Shown: piece after piece, positions 34,575-42,293 of the stretch
Numbering within the stretch: the first letter of the stretch is position 1
How the letters are laid out: each line of letters begins with the position of its first letter
DNA from: Verrucomicrobiia bacterium
GTDB lineage: Bacteria > Verrucomicrobiota > Verrucomicrobiia > Limisphaerales > JAEYXS01
NCBI GenBank assembly: GCA_036405135.1
Contig: DASWYF010000010.1
Coordinates: 62,001 to 126,000 of the forward strand
DNA: 64,000 nucleotides
Direction: 5' to 3'
Translations under genes and position numbers: made by a program
The notes under the pieces: model-generated
What the model saw: the letters and a program-made list of their open reading frames with translations, nothing else
Database searches by the model: none
What the model was told of the DNA's origin: nothing

Positions 34575-34761
34575 TAGGGCACCGCTGTCCTCAGCGGGCC
34601 GCGACGGAGCCGAGGGCGTTCGATGGCTTGTGACTAGGTGGTCTCAGAAAGATGTAACCGTTCCAAGGAAGAAACATTTTAAAGCCCTTGTCGTCACTGC
34701 GCCTTCGGTTTGAGTATCTCGCTGGCTTCGGCGGCGGCCGGCTGAGGACAGCCAGCCCTAC
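34575..34761. repeat. REP pair (BIME-like), copy 2, upstream of the transposase gene
   Basis: GTAG plus GGCACCGCTG, loop TCCT, CAGCGGGCC at 34575-34601 faces an inverted REP at 34736-34761. Length 187 bp against 188 bp for copy 1, with the same internal landmarks (for example a TCGTCACT box and an ATCTCGCTGGC box). Confidence 0.8.
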
Positions 34762-34766
34762 CTATC

Positions 34767-35510
34767 TCACGCCTGCAACGACGCCAGCACTTCTGGATCA
34801 CGCACATCCACCCAGCGGCCTGCGATCTGCAATCCGGCGAGCTTTTGTTTCGCGGTGAGCATGGCGGTGAGAGCGTCGGTGAGTTCGTATTCGCCGCGCG
34901 GAGATTTCTCCAGCTTGGCGGTGAAGTCGAAGACGGACGGTTCGAAGATATAAATGCCCGCGTTATACCACGCAGTATCACCGGCTTTCAGATAACCTTG
35001 CTGGCGCAGTTCGGTGAGTTGCGCTTGCGAGGGTTTTTCGACGAGGTGGTTCAGGCAGAAGGCTTCATCGAAGAAGAAGAGGCCGCCCTTGGTCACATCT
35101 TCGCTGCCGGTGACGGTGACGAGGCCGGAGAACTTGCCGCTGTTGAAACGCTTGAGCATGTCCGCATACGTCTCCGGTTTCACAAGGATATCGCCATAGG
35201 TGAGGAGGAAGGTTTCGCTGCCTACGAATTCCTTGGCGAGTTCCGGTGCCTTGCCGGTGCCGTCTTGCACGACTTGGCGCGCGTAAGAAATCTTCGCACT
35301 CCATTTTGAGCCGTCGCCGAAATAGCCTTCCACCACTTCCGCGTGCCAGCCGGTGATGATGCAGAACTCGCGCACGCCCACGCTGAGCAGGCCTTCCACG
35401 ATGTGTTCGAGGATGGGCTTGCCTTGGACCTTGAGCATGGGCTTCGGGATCTCAGCGGTGAGATCTTTCATGCGAGTGCCTTTACCGGCGGCGAGGATGA
35501 CGGCTTTCAT
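34767..35510 (-). CDS. NDP-sugar pyrophosphorylase-like nucleotidyltransferase
   Basis: This 247-residue protein of the NTP_transferase family begins with the nucleotide-binding signature ILAAGKGTRMKDLTAEIPKP, then MLKVQGKPILEHIVEGL. LLTYGDILV holds the metal-binding aspartate region, and LVEKPSQ and YNAGIYIFEP are typical of sugar-1-phosphate transferases. It would make an NDP-sugar from NTP and a hexose-1-phosphate. Specificity (glucose, mannose or other) cannot be told. The core length is that of a minimal enzyme without a left-handed beta-helix tail. It starts 79 bp past the apgM stop, with a terminator between. Confidence 0.85.
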   Translation of the reverse strand: MKAVILAAGKGTRMKDLTAEIPKPMLKVQGKPILEHIVEGLLSVGVREFCIITGWHAEVVEGYFGDGSKWSAKISYARQVVQDGTGKAPELAKEFVGSETFLLTYGDILVKPETYADMLKRFNSGKFSGLVTVTGSEDVTKGGLFFFDEAFCLNHLVEKPSQAQLTELRQQGYLKAGDTAWYNAGIYIFEPSVFDFTAKLEKSPRGEYELTDALTAMLTAKQKLAGLQIAGRWVDVRDPEVLASLQA

Positions 35511-35531
35511 GTGAGTGCAGAATTAAGAATG

Positions 35532-35570
35532 AAGAAGGCCGAAAAAGAAAATCTTAATCGGCCTTCTTTT
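35532..35570 (-). terminator. Rho-independent terminator of apgM
   Basis: On the minus strand AAGAAGGCCGA pairs with TCGGCCTTCTT across a loop of about 15 bases. It lies directly past the apgM stop. The T-run is interrupted (TTCATTCTTAATT), so efficiency is uncertain. Confidence 0.65.
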
Positions 35571-35588
35571 ATGAATTTCTAAGATCGA

Positions 35589-36815
35589 TTACGCGCCGAA
35601 CTTATCGAACATCTTGGCGTTCGCCTGCATGTAGCGCATGAGGTATTTCGCCTCGAACACGCCGAGGGAGCCCATGTTCGCGCCCGTCTCGCTGAAGCGT
35701 TCCAGCTTGTCGGAGCCGCTGCACTCGGAGTGGAGCAGCACCGGCTGCGGATGCCAGGAGTGGGACTTCATGGAGCACGGCGTGGAGTGATCGCCCGTGA
35801 TGACGATGACATCCGGCTTCTTCTCCATGAGGATCGGCAGCGCGGCATCGAAATCTTCGATGGCCTTCTTCTTCGCATCGAACTTGCCGTCTTCACCGGC
35901 CTTGTCCGTGTATTTGTAGTGGATGAAGAAGAAGTCGTAGTTGTCGTATTCTTTCTTATACGTCTCGAACTGCTCGGTGATGGTCTGGGCGCCTTCGAGC
36001 TTCGTCATGCCGACGAGCTGGGCGAGGCCCTTGTACATCGGATACACGGCGATGCAGACGGGCTTGAGCTTGTAACGCTCTTCGAAGAGGGGGATGGCCG
36101 GTTGATGGGCGATGCCGCGCATCAGGAAGCCGTTGGCCGGGCTCTTCTTCGCGAGCACGGGCAGCGCGGCCTTGTAAAATTCAGCGATGAGCTTCGCGGC
36201 CTTCTTCTGCTTGGCAGACTTGGCATCGCGCGGCTTGGCCGTCGGGATGGGCAGACCTTCGCGGTTCGGATCGGCATCCGTGAGCGGTCCTTCGAGACCT
36301 TTGCCGCGGAAGATGACGACGAAGCGATGTTCCTTGCCCGCTTTGATGATGACTTCCGTGTCACCGATCTTTTTCACCTTCTTGGCGAGGAGCGCGCAGA
36401 GTTCTTCGCATGTCTCAGTCGGGATACGACCAGCGCGGCGATCCGTCACGATGCCCTTGGCATCCAGCGTGCAGAAGTTCGCGCGGGCGCAAACATCACC
36501 GGCCTTCAATTCCACACCGAGGCCGAGAGCTTCGATGACGCCACGACCGACTTGGTATTCCAGCGGATCATAGCCGAACAGCGCGAGGTGACCCGGGCCG
36601 GAGCCAGGCGTGATGCCGGGAGCCACGGGGGTCATGCGGCCTTGAGCCACGCCAGCCGCGACGAGCTTGTCGAGGTTCGGCGTTTTGGCGGCTTCGAGAG
36701 GGGTGAGCTCCCCTTGGGGCATGGTGGCGATGTCACCCAAGCCGTCCAACACGATGAGGGCGAGCTTGGTTTTTGTTTTGATGGTCAGTTCCGAATAAAG
36801 TGCGTCGAGGTTCAT
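35589..36815 (-). CDS. apgM: 2,3-bisphosphoglycerate-independent phosphoglycerate mutase, archaeal (ApgM) type
   Basis: This 408-residue alkaline-phosphatase-superfamily enzyme interconverts 3- and 2-phosphoglycerate. Seen: metal ligand region LIVLDGLGDIA, the LTPLEAAKTPNLDKLVAAG helix, the catalytic serine in TPGSGPGHLALFGYDP, FIHYKYTDKAGEDGKF and the terminal metal site VITGDHSTPCSMKSHSW. The short length (about 400 rather than 510) and YDPLEYQVGRGVIEALG identify the archaeal-type branch, which also occurs in several bacterial phyla. It is monocistronic with its own terminator. Function is well supported. Confidence 0.93.
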   Translation of the reverse strand: MNLDALYSELTIKTKTKLALIVLDGLGDIATMPQGELTPLEAAKTPNLDKLVAAGVAQGRMTPVAPGITPGSGPGHLALFGYDPLEYQVGRGVIEALGLGVELKAGDVCARANFCTLDAKGIVTDRRAGRIPTETCEELCALLAKKVKKIGDTEVIIKAGKEHRFVVIFRGKGLEGPLTDADPNREGLPIPTAKPRDAKSAKQKKAAKLIAEFYKAALPVLAKKSPANGFLMRGIAHQPAIPLFEERYKLKPVCIAVYPMYKGLAQLVGMTKLEGAQTITEQFETYKKEYDNYDFFFIHYKYTDKAGEDGKFDAKKKAIEDFDAALPILMEKKPDVIVITGDHSTPCSMKSHSWHPQPVLLHSECSGSDKLERFSETGANMGSLGVFEAKYLMRYMQANAKMFDKFGA

Positions 36816-37144
36816 GGTCCTAATTCAATTTCAACTGTTTCAAAAAGCATATCAGGCCATTGACGGGCCGACAGGCGCGGGTGATATTGCGGGCGTAGGG
36901 AGGAGTGGTCAACGGTGAATCGTTTGGCCACAGATGTCTCAATTTGTCTCACTATTAGACGTATGTGCATATTACAAGAATCGCTCTCAAGAATGACAAA
37001 AAATGTCTACGAATTGCAGGTTTGTAAGAGCTTTGTAAAGAGCCGGTTACAGGAAATTGTGTCCAAGAATCACACTTGGCAAGGGACACGCTGCTCTGAA
37101 GCCTAAAATCAGTGCTGAAAAGCTGTTTTTGAAGGATAATACGA
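36816..37144. other. 329-bp spacer between divergent apgM and histidine kinase genes
   Basis: No gene is seen. It must hold both promoters; it is A+T-rich in the half nearer the kinase, but no pair of -35/-10 boxes is convincing. AAGGAT at 37132-37137 serves as Shine-Dalgarno for the TTG start at 37145. Confidence 0.5.
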
Positions 37145-38578
37145 TTGGATAGCCAGCTACATATTCTGTTAGTAGAGGATGACCAGAACGACGTAATGCT
37201 TATCGATATGCATTTGCGTCGCAGCGGAATGAATTTCCTGCTGCATCATGTGCGTCGGCGGGAGGATTTTATCCGTGCCCTGCAAACTCTGCGTTATGAC
37301 GTCATCCTTTGTGACTTTACTTTGCCGGGATTGACGGGGCTGGATGCTCTCGAAACAGCGCAGCAACTCGCGCAAGGCACGCCCTGCTTGATCGTCACCG
37401 GTTCCATCAATGAAGAGACGGCTGTGGAGTGCATGAAGGCGGGGGCATCTGATTATGTGTTGAAGAATCACATCGGGCGGCTGCCGCAAGCGATTCTGAC
37501 CACGTTGCAGCGGCACAAGGCAGAATTGGAACGCGAAAAAGCGGTAGAAGCAGTGCGGGAGAGCGAGAAGCGTTTCCGGATGCTGGCTGATTCTGCGCCG
37601 ACGCTTATCTGGATGGCGGGCAGCGTGGGCGAGTTCATCTATTTCAATCAGCCGTGGCTGGATTTCACGGGCAAGACTTTGGAGAGCCAGTTGGGCGATG
37701 GCTGGCTTTCCTGCGTTCATCCGGATGATGCGCAGAAGGCGATGATGCAGTATCTGAATGCCTTCCATGACGCGAAGCCGTTCGACTTGGAGTATCGCCT
37801 GAAGCGCAAGGACGGGGTGTATCGGTGGTTCTTGAATCGCGGACAGCCACGTCTCGTCGGTGATAACAAGCTCGTGGGGTACATCGGTTCGTGCATCGAT
37901 ATCACAGAGCGCAAGGAAGCGGAGCAGCGCCTGAGCGATTCATTGCATGAGAAGGAAGTGTTGCTGCAGGAAGTGCATCATCGCGTGAAGAACAACATGC
38001 AGGTGATCAGCAGCCTCTTCAGCCTGGCGGCCTCGCAGCAATCGAATCCGGTGGTGAGCGCGATGTTGCGGGAGAATCAGAACCGGGTGCAATCGATGGC
38101 GCTGGTGCATGAGAAGTTCTATCGGAAGACGGATCTGGCCAAGGTGGATTTCCAAGATTATCTGCACGATCTGGTGACGCATCTGTTCCGGTCATTTGGG
38201 GCGGTGGGCCGTGTGCATTATGTTTTGCAGACGGAGCCGGTGCAGCTCACGGTGGACAGCGCGATCCCCTGCGGATTGATCGCAAACGAGCTTTTGAGCA
38301 ATGCGTTGAAACATGCGTTTCCGCAAGGGCGGCAGGGCACGGTGACGGTGCAGCTCGGGACGAACGGCGATGGCGTCGCCCAGATGTGCATCAGTGATGA
38401 CGGACTGGGACTGCCTTCGGAATTTGACACCAAGCGCGGCAATACATTGGGGCTGCAACTGGTGCGGACTTTGACCGATCAACTTGGCGGGCAGATCGAG
38501 GTGCTGCGCCAGCCTAACACATCTTTTAGAATCAATTTCCCGTCTCCGGCGGCAAACAACCGGAGCAGTATCGTATGA
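37145..38578 (+). CDS. Sensor histidine kinase, REC-PAS-HisKA_2-HATPase
   Basis: This 477-residue cytoplasmic kinase has no TM segment. An N-terminal receiver domain carries phospho-acceptor D57 (VILCDFTLPGLTG). A PAS domain follows at about 145-255 (RFRMLADSAPTLIWMAG to GYIGSCIDITERKEAE). The HisKA_2 dimerisation domain has the phospho-histidine near 278 in EVHHRVKNNMQVISSLF, and a HATPase domain carries ANELLSNALKHAFP and CISDDGLGLP. The start is TTG with AAGGAT upstream. The stop overlaps the next gene by 4 bp (ATGA). With the downstream receiver-PAS protein it forms a two-gene signalling unit; the REC-first order suggests it is itself a relay target. Signal unknown. Confidence 0.9.
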   Translation: MDSQLHILLVEDDQNDVMLIDMHLRRSGMNFLLHHVRRREDFIRALQTLRYDVILCDFTLPGLTGLDALETAQQLAQGTPCLIVTGSINEETAVECMKAGASDYVLKNHIGRLPQAILTTLQRHKAELEREKAVEAVRESEKRFRMLADSAPTLIWMAGSVGEFIYFNQPWLDFTGKTLESQLGDGWLSCVHPDDAQKAMMQYLNAFHDAKPFDLEYRLKRKDGVYRWFLNRGQPRLVGDNKLVGYIGSCIDITERKEAEQRLSDSLHEKEVLLQEVHHRVKNNMQVISSLFSLAASQQSNPVVSAMLRENQNRVQSMALVHEKFYRKTDLAKVDFQDYLHDLVTHLFRSFGAVGRVHYVLQTEPVQLTVDSAIPCGLIANELLSNALKHAFPQGRQGTVTVQLGTNGDGVAQMCISDDGLGLPSEFDTKRGNTLGLQLVRTLTDQLGGQIEVLRQPNTSFRINFPSPAANNRSSIV

Positions 38579-39561
38579 AAGAGTCTCCTTCCATCATGGT
38601 CGTTGAAGACGAAGGCATCGTCGCGCGCGATCTCAGCCAGCGGCTGACCCATCTGGGTTACCGCGTCCCCGCCATCTCGATGACGGGCGAAGACGCGCTC
38701 AAGCAGGCCGAGGCCATCCATCCCGACCTCGTGCTCATGGATATCAATTTGCGCGGTGGCATCGATGGCGTTGAGACCGCCACCCGCTTGCGCCAGAAGC
38801 ACAACGTGCCGGTGATCTATCTCACGGCGTATTCGGATTCATCGACTCTGGATCGCGCGAAGCAGACGGAGCCATACGGTTATCTGCTGAAACCATTTGT
38901 GGAACCGGAGCTGCATGCGGCCATCGAGGTGGCGCTCTTCAAACACCAGCGCGAACTGCAGAGCGAAACCAATGGGCCTCGTGCCGACAAGACCATGGAT
39001 GCTGCGCCGGATGGCGTTCTCCTGCTCGACATGGAAGGCAAGATCACCGAGGCAAACTCAGCAGCGGAAAATATCCTTGGTGCAACGTCAAAAGATCTGA
39101 AAGGGAAGATTTTTTTGGAAAAGGTCGTATCCTTCGAATGGCATACCTGGTTTGGTCATGAAATGGAAGAATTCGCCGCAGGCAGGAAATCGCAAGGCGA
39201 TACGTGGATGGAGATCCATGCGTTGCGGCATGATGCCACGACGTTCCCCGCTGAAGTCACCATGAGTCTCGTGGAGGCCAAGGGGCAAAGGTGGATGGTG
39301 ATCTTCATGCGTGATATCTCTCGCCGACGCCGTTTCGAGCAGGAGGTGGACAAGCTCATCCGCAGCCTCCAAAGCTCGCTGGCGAACATGAAGACCTTGC
39401 GCGGCATGATCACGATCTGCACCACGTGCAAAAAGATCCGCGATGACCGCGGTGATTGGAGCACGATCGAGCGTTACCTGATGTCCCGCACACCCGCGAC
39501 GTTCTCGCACAGTTACTGCCCGGATTGCCTGGCACAGGTGCGGAGAAGTCTGGGGTTATAA
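38575..39561 (+). CDS. Response regulator with PAS domain and C-terminal four-cysteine motif
   Basis: This 328-residue protein has a receiver domain with D56 (LVLMDINLRGGIDGVETA) and the conserved lysine in YGYLLKPF. A PAS domain (MDAAPDGVLLLDMEGKITEA to FMRDISRRRRFEQE), a coiled helix, and a C-terminal tail follow: ITICTTCKKIRDDRGDW, then SHSYCPDCLAQV. The tail has two CxxC pairs that could bind a metal; the 'CxxCKKIRDDxGxW' tail is known from other receiver-PAS proteins, without a function I can state. There is no DNA-binding output domain, so it probably acts through protein interaction. It is translationally coupled to the kinase. Confidence 0.88.
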   Translation: MKESPSIMVVEDEGIVARDLSQRLTHLGYRVPAISMTGEDALKQAEAIHPDLVLMDINLRGGIDGVETATRLRQKHNVPVIYLTAYSDSSTLDRAKQTEPYGYLLKPFVEPELHAAIEVALFKHQRELQSETNGPRADKTMDAAPDGVLLLDMEGKITEANSAAENILGATSKDLKGKIFLEKVVSFEWHTWFGHEMEEFAAGRKSQGDTWMEIHALRHDATTFPAEVTMSLVEAKGQRWMVIFMRDISRRRRFEQEVDKLIRSLQSSLANMKTLRGMITICTTCKKIRDDRGDWSTIERYLMSRTPATFSHSYCPDCLAQVRRSLGL

Positions 39562-39640
39562 GTTTCGAGTTTCTGGTTTCGAGTTGGAGTGAGCGGACGC
39601 CGCTAAATAACTCGAAACTAGAAACCAGAAACTAGAAACC
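39561..39640. repeat. Inverted TTTCGAGTTTC-type arms
   Basis: 39561-39585 carries AGTTTCGAGTTTC then TGGTTTCGAGTT, and 39609-39640 carries AACTCGAAACTAGAAACC then AGAAACTAGAAACC. The arms are inverted and about 24 bp apart. Related arms occur at 29283-29486. Confidence 0.55.
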
Positions 39641-39655
39641 AAAATTTCCCCATCC

Positions 39656-39684
39656 TTGACAAAAGACCGTTTTCTGCGAATTTT
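39656..39684 (+). promoter_or_regulatory. Sigma-70-type promoter of the dehydratase leader
   Basis: A perfect TTGACA -35 (39656-39661), a 17-bp spacer and an AATTTT -10 (39679-39684). Transcription would begin about 5-7 nt before the leader ATG at 39697, leaving almost no 5' UTR. Confidence 0.5.
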
Positions 39685-39696
39685 CCGCCGTTAGTA

Positions 39697-39771
39697 ATGC
39701 GTTCTAACTCTGCCAATATTATTATGATCGCCGGGATCATGATTATTGCCTCCTCCTCGGGGCAAGGGTAG
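39697..39771 (+). CDS. Isoleucine-rich leader peptide (24 aa)
   Basis: The frame reads MRSNSANIIMIAGIMIIASS then SGQG and a TAG stop. Six of 24 codons are isoleucine and three methionine, concentrated between codons 8 and 17. It lies between a promoter-like sequence and a terminator (39803-39835) in front of the threonine dehydratase, the first committed enzyme of isoleucine synthesis. This matches ilv leader peptides of enteric bacteria in logic, not in sequence. Stalling at Ile codons (39718-39747) would leave 39755-39762 free to pair with the 5' arm of the terminator. No Shine-Dalgarno is visible, which fits near-leaderless initiation. Confidence 0.7.
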   Translation: MRSNSANIIMIAGIMIIASSSGQG

Positions 39772-39836
39772 AGACGCGCATACATAAATAAGATTTCACC
39801 CTAAGCCCTGAGAGAATCCTCTCAGGGCTTTTTTGT
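39751..39836 (+). promoter_or_regulatory. Transcription attenuator: antiterminator/terminator pair before the threonine dehydratase
   Basis: The terminator is AAGCCCTGAGAG-AATC-CTCTCAGGGCTT followed by TTTTTG (39803-39836). The competing arm CTCGGGGC inside the last codons of the leader peptide can pair with GCCCTGAG of the terminator's 5' half, giving eight contiguous pairs with one G-U. A ribosome at the stop codon (39769-39771) would cover the competing arm and let the terminator form; a ribosome stalled at the Ile codons would not. Confidence 0.7.
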
Positions 39837-39858
39837 TTTCCGAAATCCAAAAAATCCC

Positions 39859-40860
39859 ATGAAAACTCCCATAGCCCAAAACGTATCGCTCTCTGATGTC
39901 ATAGCCGCCCAAGCTCGCATCGGTGGGGCGATTGTGCGGACGCCGTGCGAACGGTCCATGGGCTTGAGCGAGCTGACGGGCAGCGAGGTGTGGTGCAAAA
40001 GGGAATACCGGCAACGCACGGGGAGCTTCAAGGAACGTGGGGCGCGGAGTGCGCTAAGCCTGTTGCCGCGTCATAAGGCGAGGCGGGGAGTGATCGCGGC
40101 GTCTGCAGGGAATCATGCGCTTGGTCTCGCATGGCATGGGAAGCAGCTCGGCATACCCGTGACGGTGGTGGTGCCGCGCAATGCCTCGCAATTGAAGGTA
40201 GCGAAGTGTCGGCAGCTCGGCGCGCATGTGGTGCTGCATGGCGCGACGTTTGATGAGACGCGGGCGTATGCGCTGGAGCTTTCGGAGGAGTGGGGACTCG
40301 CATATCTGCCGCCGTTCGATGATGTGAACGTGATCGCCGGGCAGGGAACGCTGGCGCTGGAGTTGCTGGAGCAAGTGCCGGAGTTTGATGCGGTGCTCGT
40401 GCCAGTAGGTGGTGGCGGATTGCTGGCGGGGGTGGTGACGGTGTTGCGATCTTTGCGACCCGGCGTGCAAGTGATCGGTGTGGAACCGGAGAACGCGGCG
40501 TGTTTCACCAGTGCATTGCAACATGGCGGGCCAGTGAAGGTGAAGACGAGTCCGACGCTGGCGGATGGGCTGGCAGTGGCCGAGGCGGGTCGGGTGACGT
40601 ATGCGAATGCGGCACCGTGGGTGGATGATGTGGTGACAGTGAGTGAAGCGGAGCTGGGCGAGGCGATAGCTGTTCTCTCGCGTGAAGAAGGCGCGGTGGT
40701 GGAAGGAGCAGGAGCGGCGGGACTGGCGGCGTTGCTCAGTGGTAAGGTGCCGTCACTGAGTGGGAAGCGGGTGGTGTTGCCACTGACTGGGGGAAATATC
40801 GATGCTCAGGTGCATGCAAGGGTGGTGACACAATATCAGAACGAGAAAGCGGCGGCTTGA
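39859..40860 (+). CDS. ilvA: Threonine dehydratase (threonine ammonia-lyase), short catabolic-type length
   Basis: This 333-residue PLP fold-type II enzyme has the Schiff-base lysine K58 in TGSFKERGARSAL, ASAGNHALGLAW for the substrate loop, the phosphate-binding VGGGGLLAGV near 183-190, and a C-terminal LPLTGGNID. It would deaminate threonine (or serine) to 2-oxobutyrate. It lacks the C-terminal ACT-like regulatory domain of classical IlvA, so allosteric isoleucine inhibition of that type is not expected. The Ile-rich leader and attenuator upstream argue for a biosynthetic role despite the short form. The gene symbol is by function; catabolic TdcB-like or serine racemase-like activity remains possible. 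Confidence 0.85.
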   Translation: MKTPIAQNVSLSDVIAAQARIGGAIVRTPCERSMGLSELTGSEVWCKREYRQRTGSFKERGARSALSLLPRHKARRGVIAASAGNHALGLAWHGKQLGIPVTVVVPRNASQLKVAKCRQLGAHVVLHGATFDETRAYALELSEEWGLAYLPPFDDVNVIAGQGTLALELLEQVPEFDAVLVPVGGGGLLAGVVTVLRSLRPGVQVIGVEPENAACFTSALQHGGPVKVKTSPTLADGLAVAEAGRVTYANAAPWVDDVVTVSEAELGEAIAVLSREEGAVVEGAGAAGLAALLSGKVPSLSGKRVVLPLTGGNIDAQVHARVVTQYQNEKAAA

Positions 40861-40915
40861 GTGAGTGGCTAATTCTGGCTAGACTGGCTAGAATTTGTAT
40901 GCGAGAGTGCGAGAG

Positions 40916-41167
40916 ATGAAAACGTGGCAGATTCAGCATGCGAGGAACAATCTGTGTCGCATCGTGAAAGCAGCCCAACAGGGGCATGCGCAGGAATTGA
41001 CGCGGCATGGGGAGGCGGTGGCGGTGGTGATCTCGATGAAGGATTATCGGAATCTGGCAGGCAAGAAAAAGGGCACGATGGCTGGGCTCATCAAGCGGTC
41101 GAAGGGATTGAATGTGGAGCTGGATATCAAGCGGTCCAAAAAGGCGGCGCGTGAGATCGAGTTATGA
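40916..41167 (+). CDS. Phd/YefM-type antitoxin
   Basis: This 83-residue antitoxin starts at the ATG at 40916 behind GAGAG, giving the classic MKTWQIQHARNNLCRIVKAA start. HGEAVAVVISMKDYRNL, the Phd beta-hairpin and helix, follows. A frame-compatible methionine seven codons upstream is less likely. The positively charged C-terminal half (KGTMAGLIKRSKGLNVELDI) would wrap the toxin. It overlaps the PIN-domain toxin by 4 bp (ATGA) and lies 55 bp after the dehydratase stop. Phd-fold antitoxins usually repress their own operon. Confidence 0.88.
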   Translation: MKTWQIQHARNNLCRIVKAAQQGHAQELTRHGEAVAVVISMKDYRNLAGKKKGTMAGLIKRSKGLNVELDIKRSKKAAREIEL

Positions 41168-41583
41168 ACGGGTTCTTGCTGGATACGCAGGTGATCAGCG
41201 AATTGATCCGGCCGCAGCCAGAGGCAACCGTTGTTGCCTGGTTGGAGGCGCAGGAATCGGACCGACTGTTTTTATCGGTTTTCAGCATTGGTGAGATTGA
41301 GAAGGGGATCGCGCGGGTGACGGATGCGCGGCGGCGGGCGAAGTTGCGGAAGTGGCTGGATGAGGATGTCAGCGCCACGTTTGCGGGGCAGGTATTGCCG
41401 GTGGATGAGGCAGTGTCGATCACTTGGGGCAAGGCATTGGCGCAGGTAAACCGGCCATTGCCAGCGATCGATTCGCTGATTGCCGCGACGGCGCTGCATC
41501 ATGGGCTGACGATGGTGACGCGGAATGAGGCGGATATGGAGTTGCCGAAGCTGGTGGTGTTCAATCCCTGGGAGATGAATTAA
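41164..41583 (+). CDS. VapC-family PIN-domain toxin
   Basis: This 139-residue PIN ribonuclease has the acidic active-site residues in FLLDTQVISEL (D7), FSIGEIEKGIA (Glu) and PAIDSLIAATAL (Asp). The last acidic position is in VTRNEADMELPKL, and the protein ends in a VVFNPWE tail typical of the FitB/VapC branch. It should cleave RNA and be held in check by the Phd-type protein encoded 4 bp upstream. The pairing of Phd-fold antitoxin with VapC toxin is common. The end of the gene converges on and overlaps the next minus-strand gene by 4 bp. Confidence 0.9.
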   Translation: MNGFLLDTQVISELIRPQPEATVVAWLEAQESDRLFLSVFSIGEIEKGIARVTDARRRAKLRKWLDEDVSATFAGQVLPVDEAVSITWGKALAQVNRPLPAIDSLIAATALHHGLTMVTRNEADMELPKLVVFNPWEMN

Positions 41584-42224
41584 CCGTTTCTATTATCATC
41601 AGATGAGGTGGATAAAGTTGTATCTAATATCTTAAACCGGTTTTTTCCATATCCATCATACGAGTCGTAGGGAATAAGCACGTTTCTAAACCAGCAGGTA
41701 GCTTGTTCGGCATACTGATTACGCCACCCTTGAATGCGGTCACTATAGGAAGGGATTGTGTGAAAGACAAATTCACCTACGGACATGAGCAGCCAGGCTT
41801 CAAAGCTGATTTCATCCTTGTAGTGGCGGAATTGGTAGGCGCAACGCTCTCTGAAATCGAGATGATCAGCGCTGGTCCAGTCGCAATATTCGATAGTCTG
41901 AAGATCACCCTGCATATTGGCACATGCCGCAGTCAGATTGGGATCAGGCACAGGCGGATCGAAGTGTAGGCAATACTCCAGATATCTGGCTACGCAATGA
42001 TCTGGGTCGTGAAAAACAATCGCAGGATGTTCACCTGAGCCACCGCCCAAGACTAGAACGCCGGCACACACATTATCGGTCATGATAAGGTGCTTAGGCA
42101 GGCGATGACCATCTTGAGGATTGCGATGAACCAAGGAAGTGGGGTTGATGCCGAGTGGTTGATAAAGCGGTAATCCCAAGAAGCTGCCGATGCGGAGATG
42201 CTCAATTGTATCAATGGCGCTCAT
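41580..42224 (-). CDS. Hypothetical protein (214 aa)
   Basis: No family recognised. It is a soluble, globular protein with no signal peptide. The middle contains VLVLGGGSGEHPAIVFHDPD and AYQFRHYKDEISFEAWLLMS, and the composition is normal with many His, Trp and Tyr. The start at 42224 has no upstream rival. Its stop overlaps the VapC stop by 4 bp in convergent orientation. Whether it belongs with the neighbouring transglutaminase-like gene (start 645 bp away, same strand) is unclear, since they are 69 bp apart and could be one transcript. Confidence 0.6.
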   Translation of the reverse strand: MSAIDTIEHLRIGSFLGLPLYQPLGINPTSLVHRNPQDGHRLPKHLIMTDNVCAGVLVLGGGSGEHPAIVFHDPDHCVARYLEYCLHFDPPVPDPNLTAACANMQGDLQTIEYCDWTSADHLDFRERCAYQFRHYKDEISFEAWLLMSVGEFVFHTIPSYSDRIQGWRNQYAEQATCWFRNVLIPYDSYDGYGKNRFKILDTTLSTSSDDNRNG

Positions 42225-42293
42225 GGTGATGAGCTAAACAGGTGGTGATACAAATGTAAATGCATCGAGTTTATGCCAGATGGATTGTGCTCA

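Noticed and set aside
35730-36863. 377-codon open frame antisense to apgM
   Set aside because: Same reasoning; apgM carries the metal and serine motifs.
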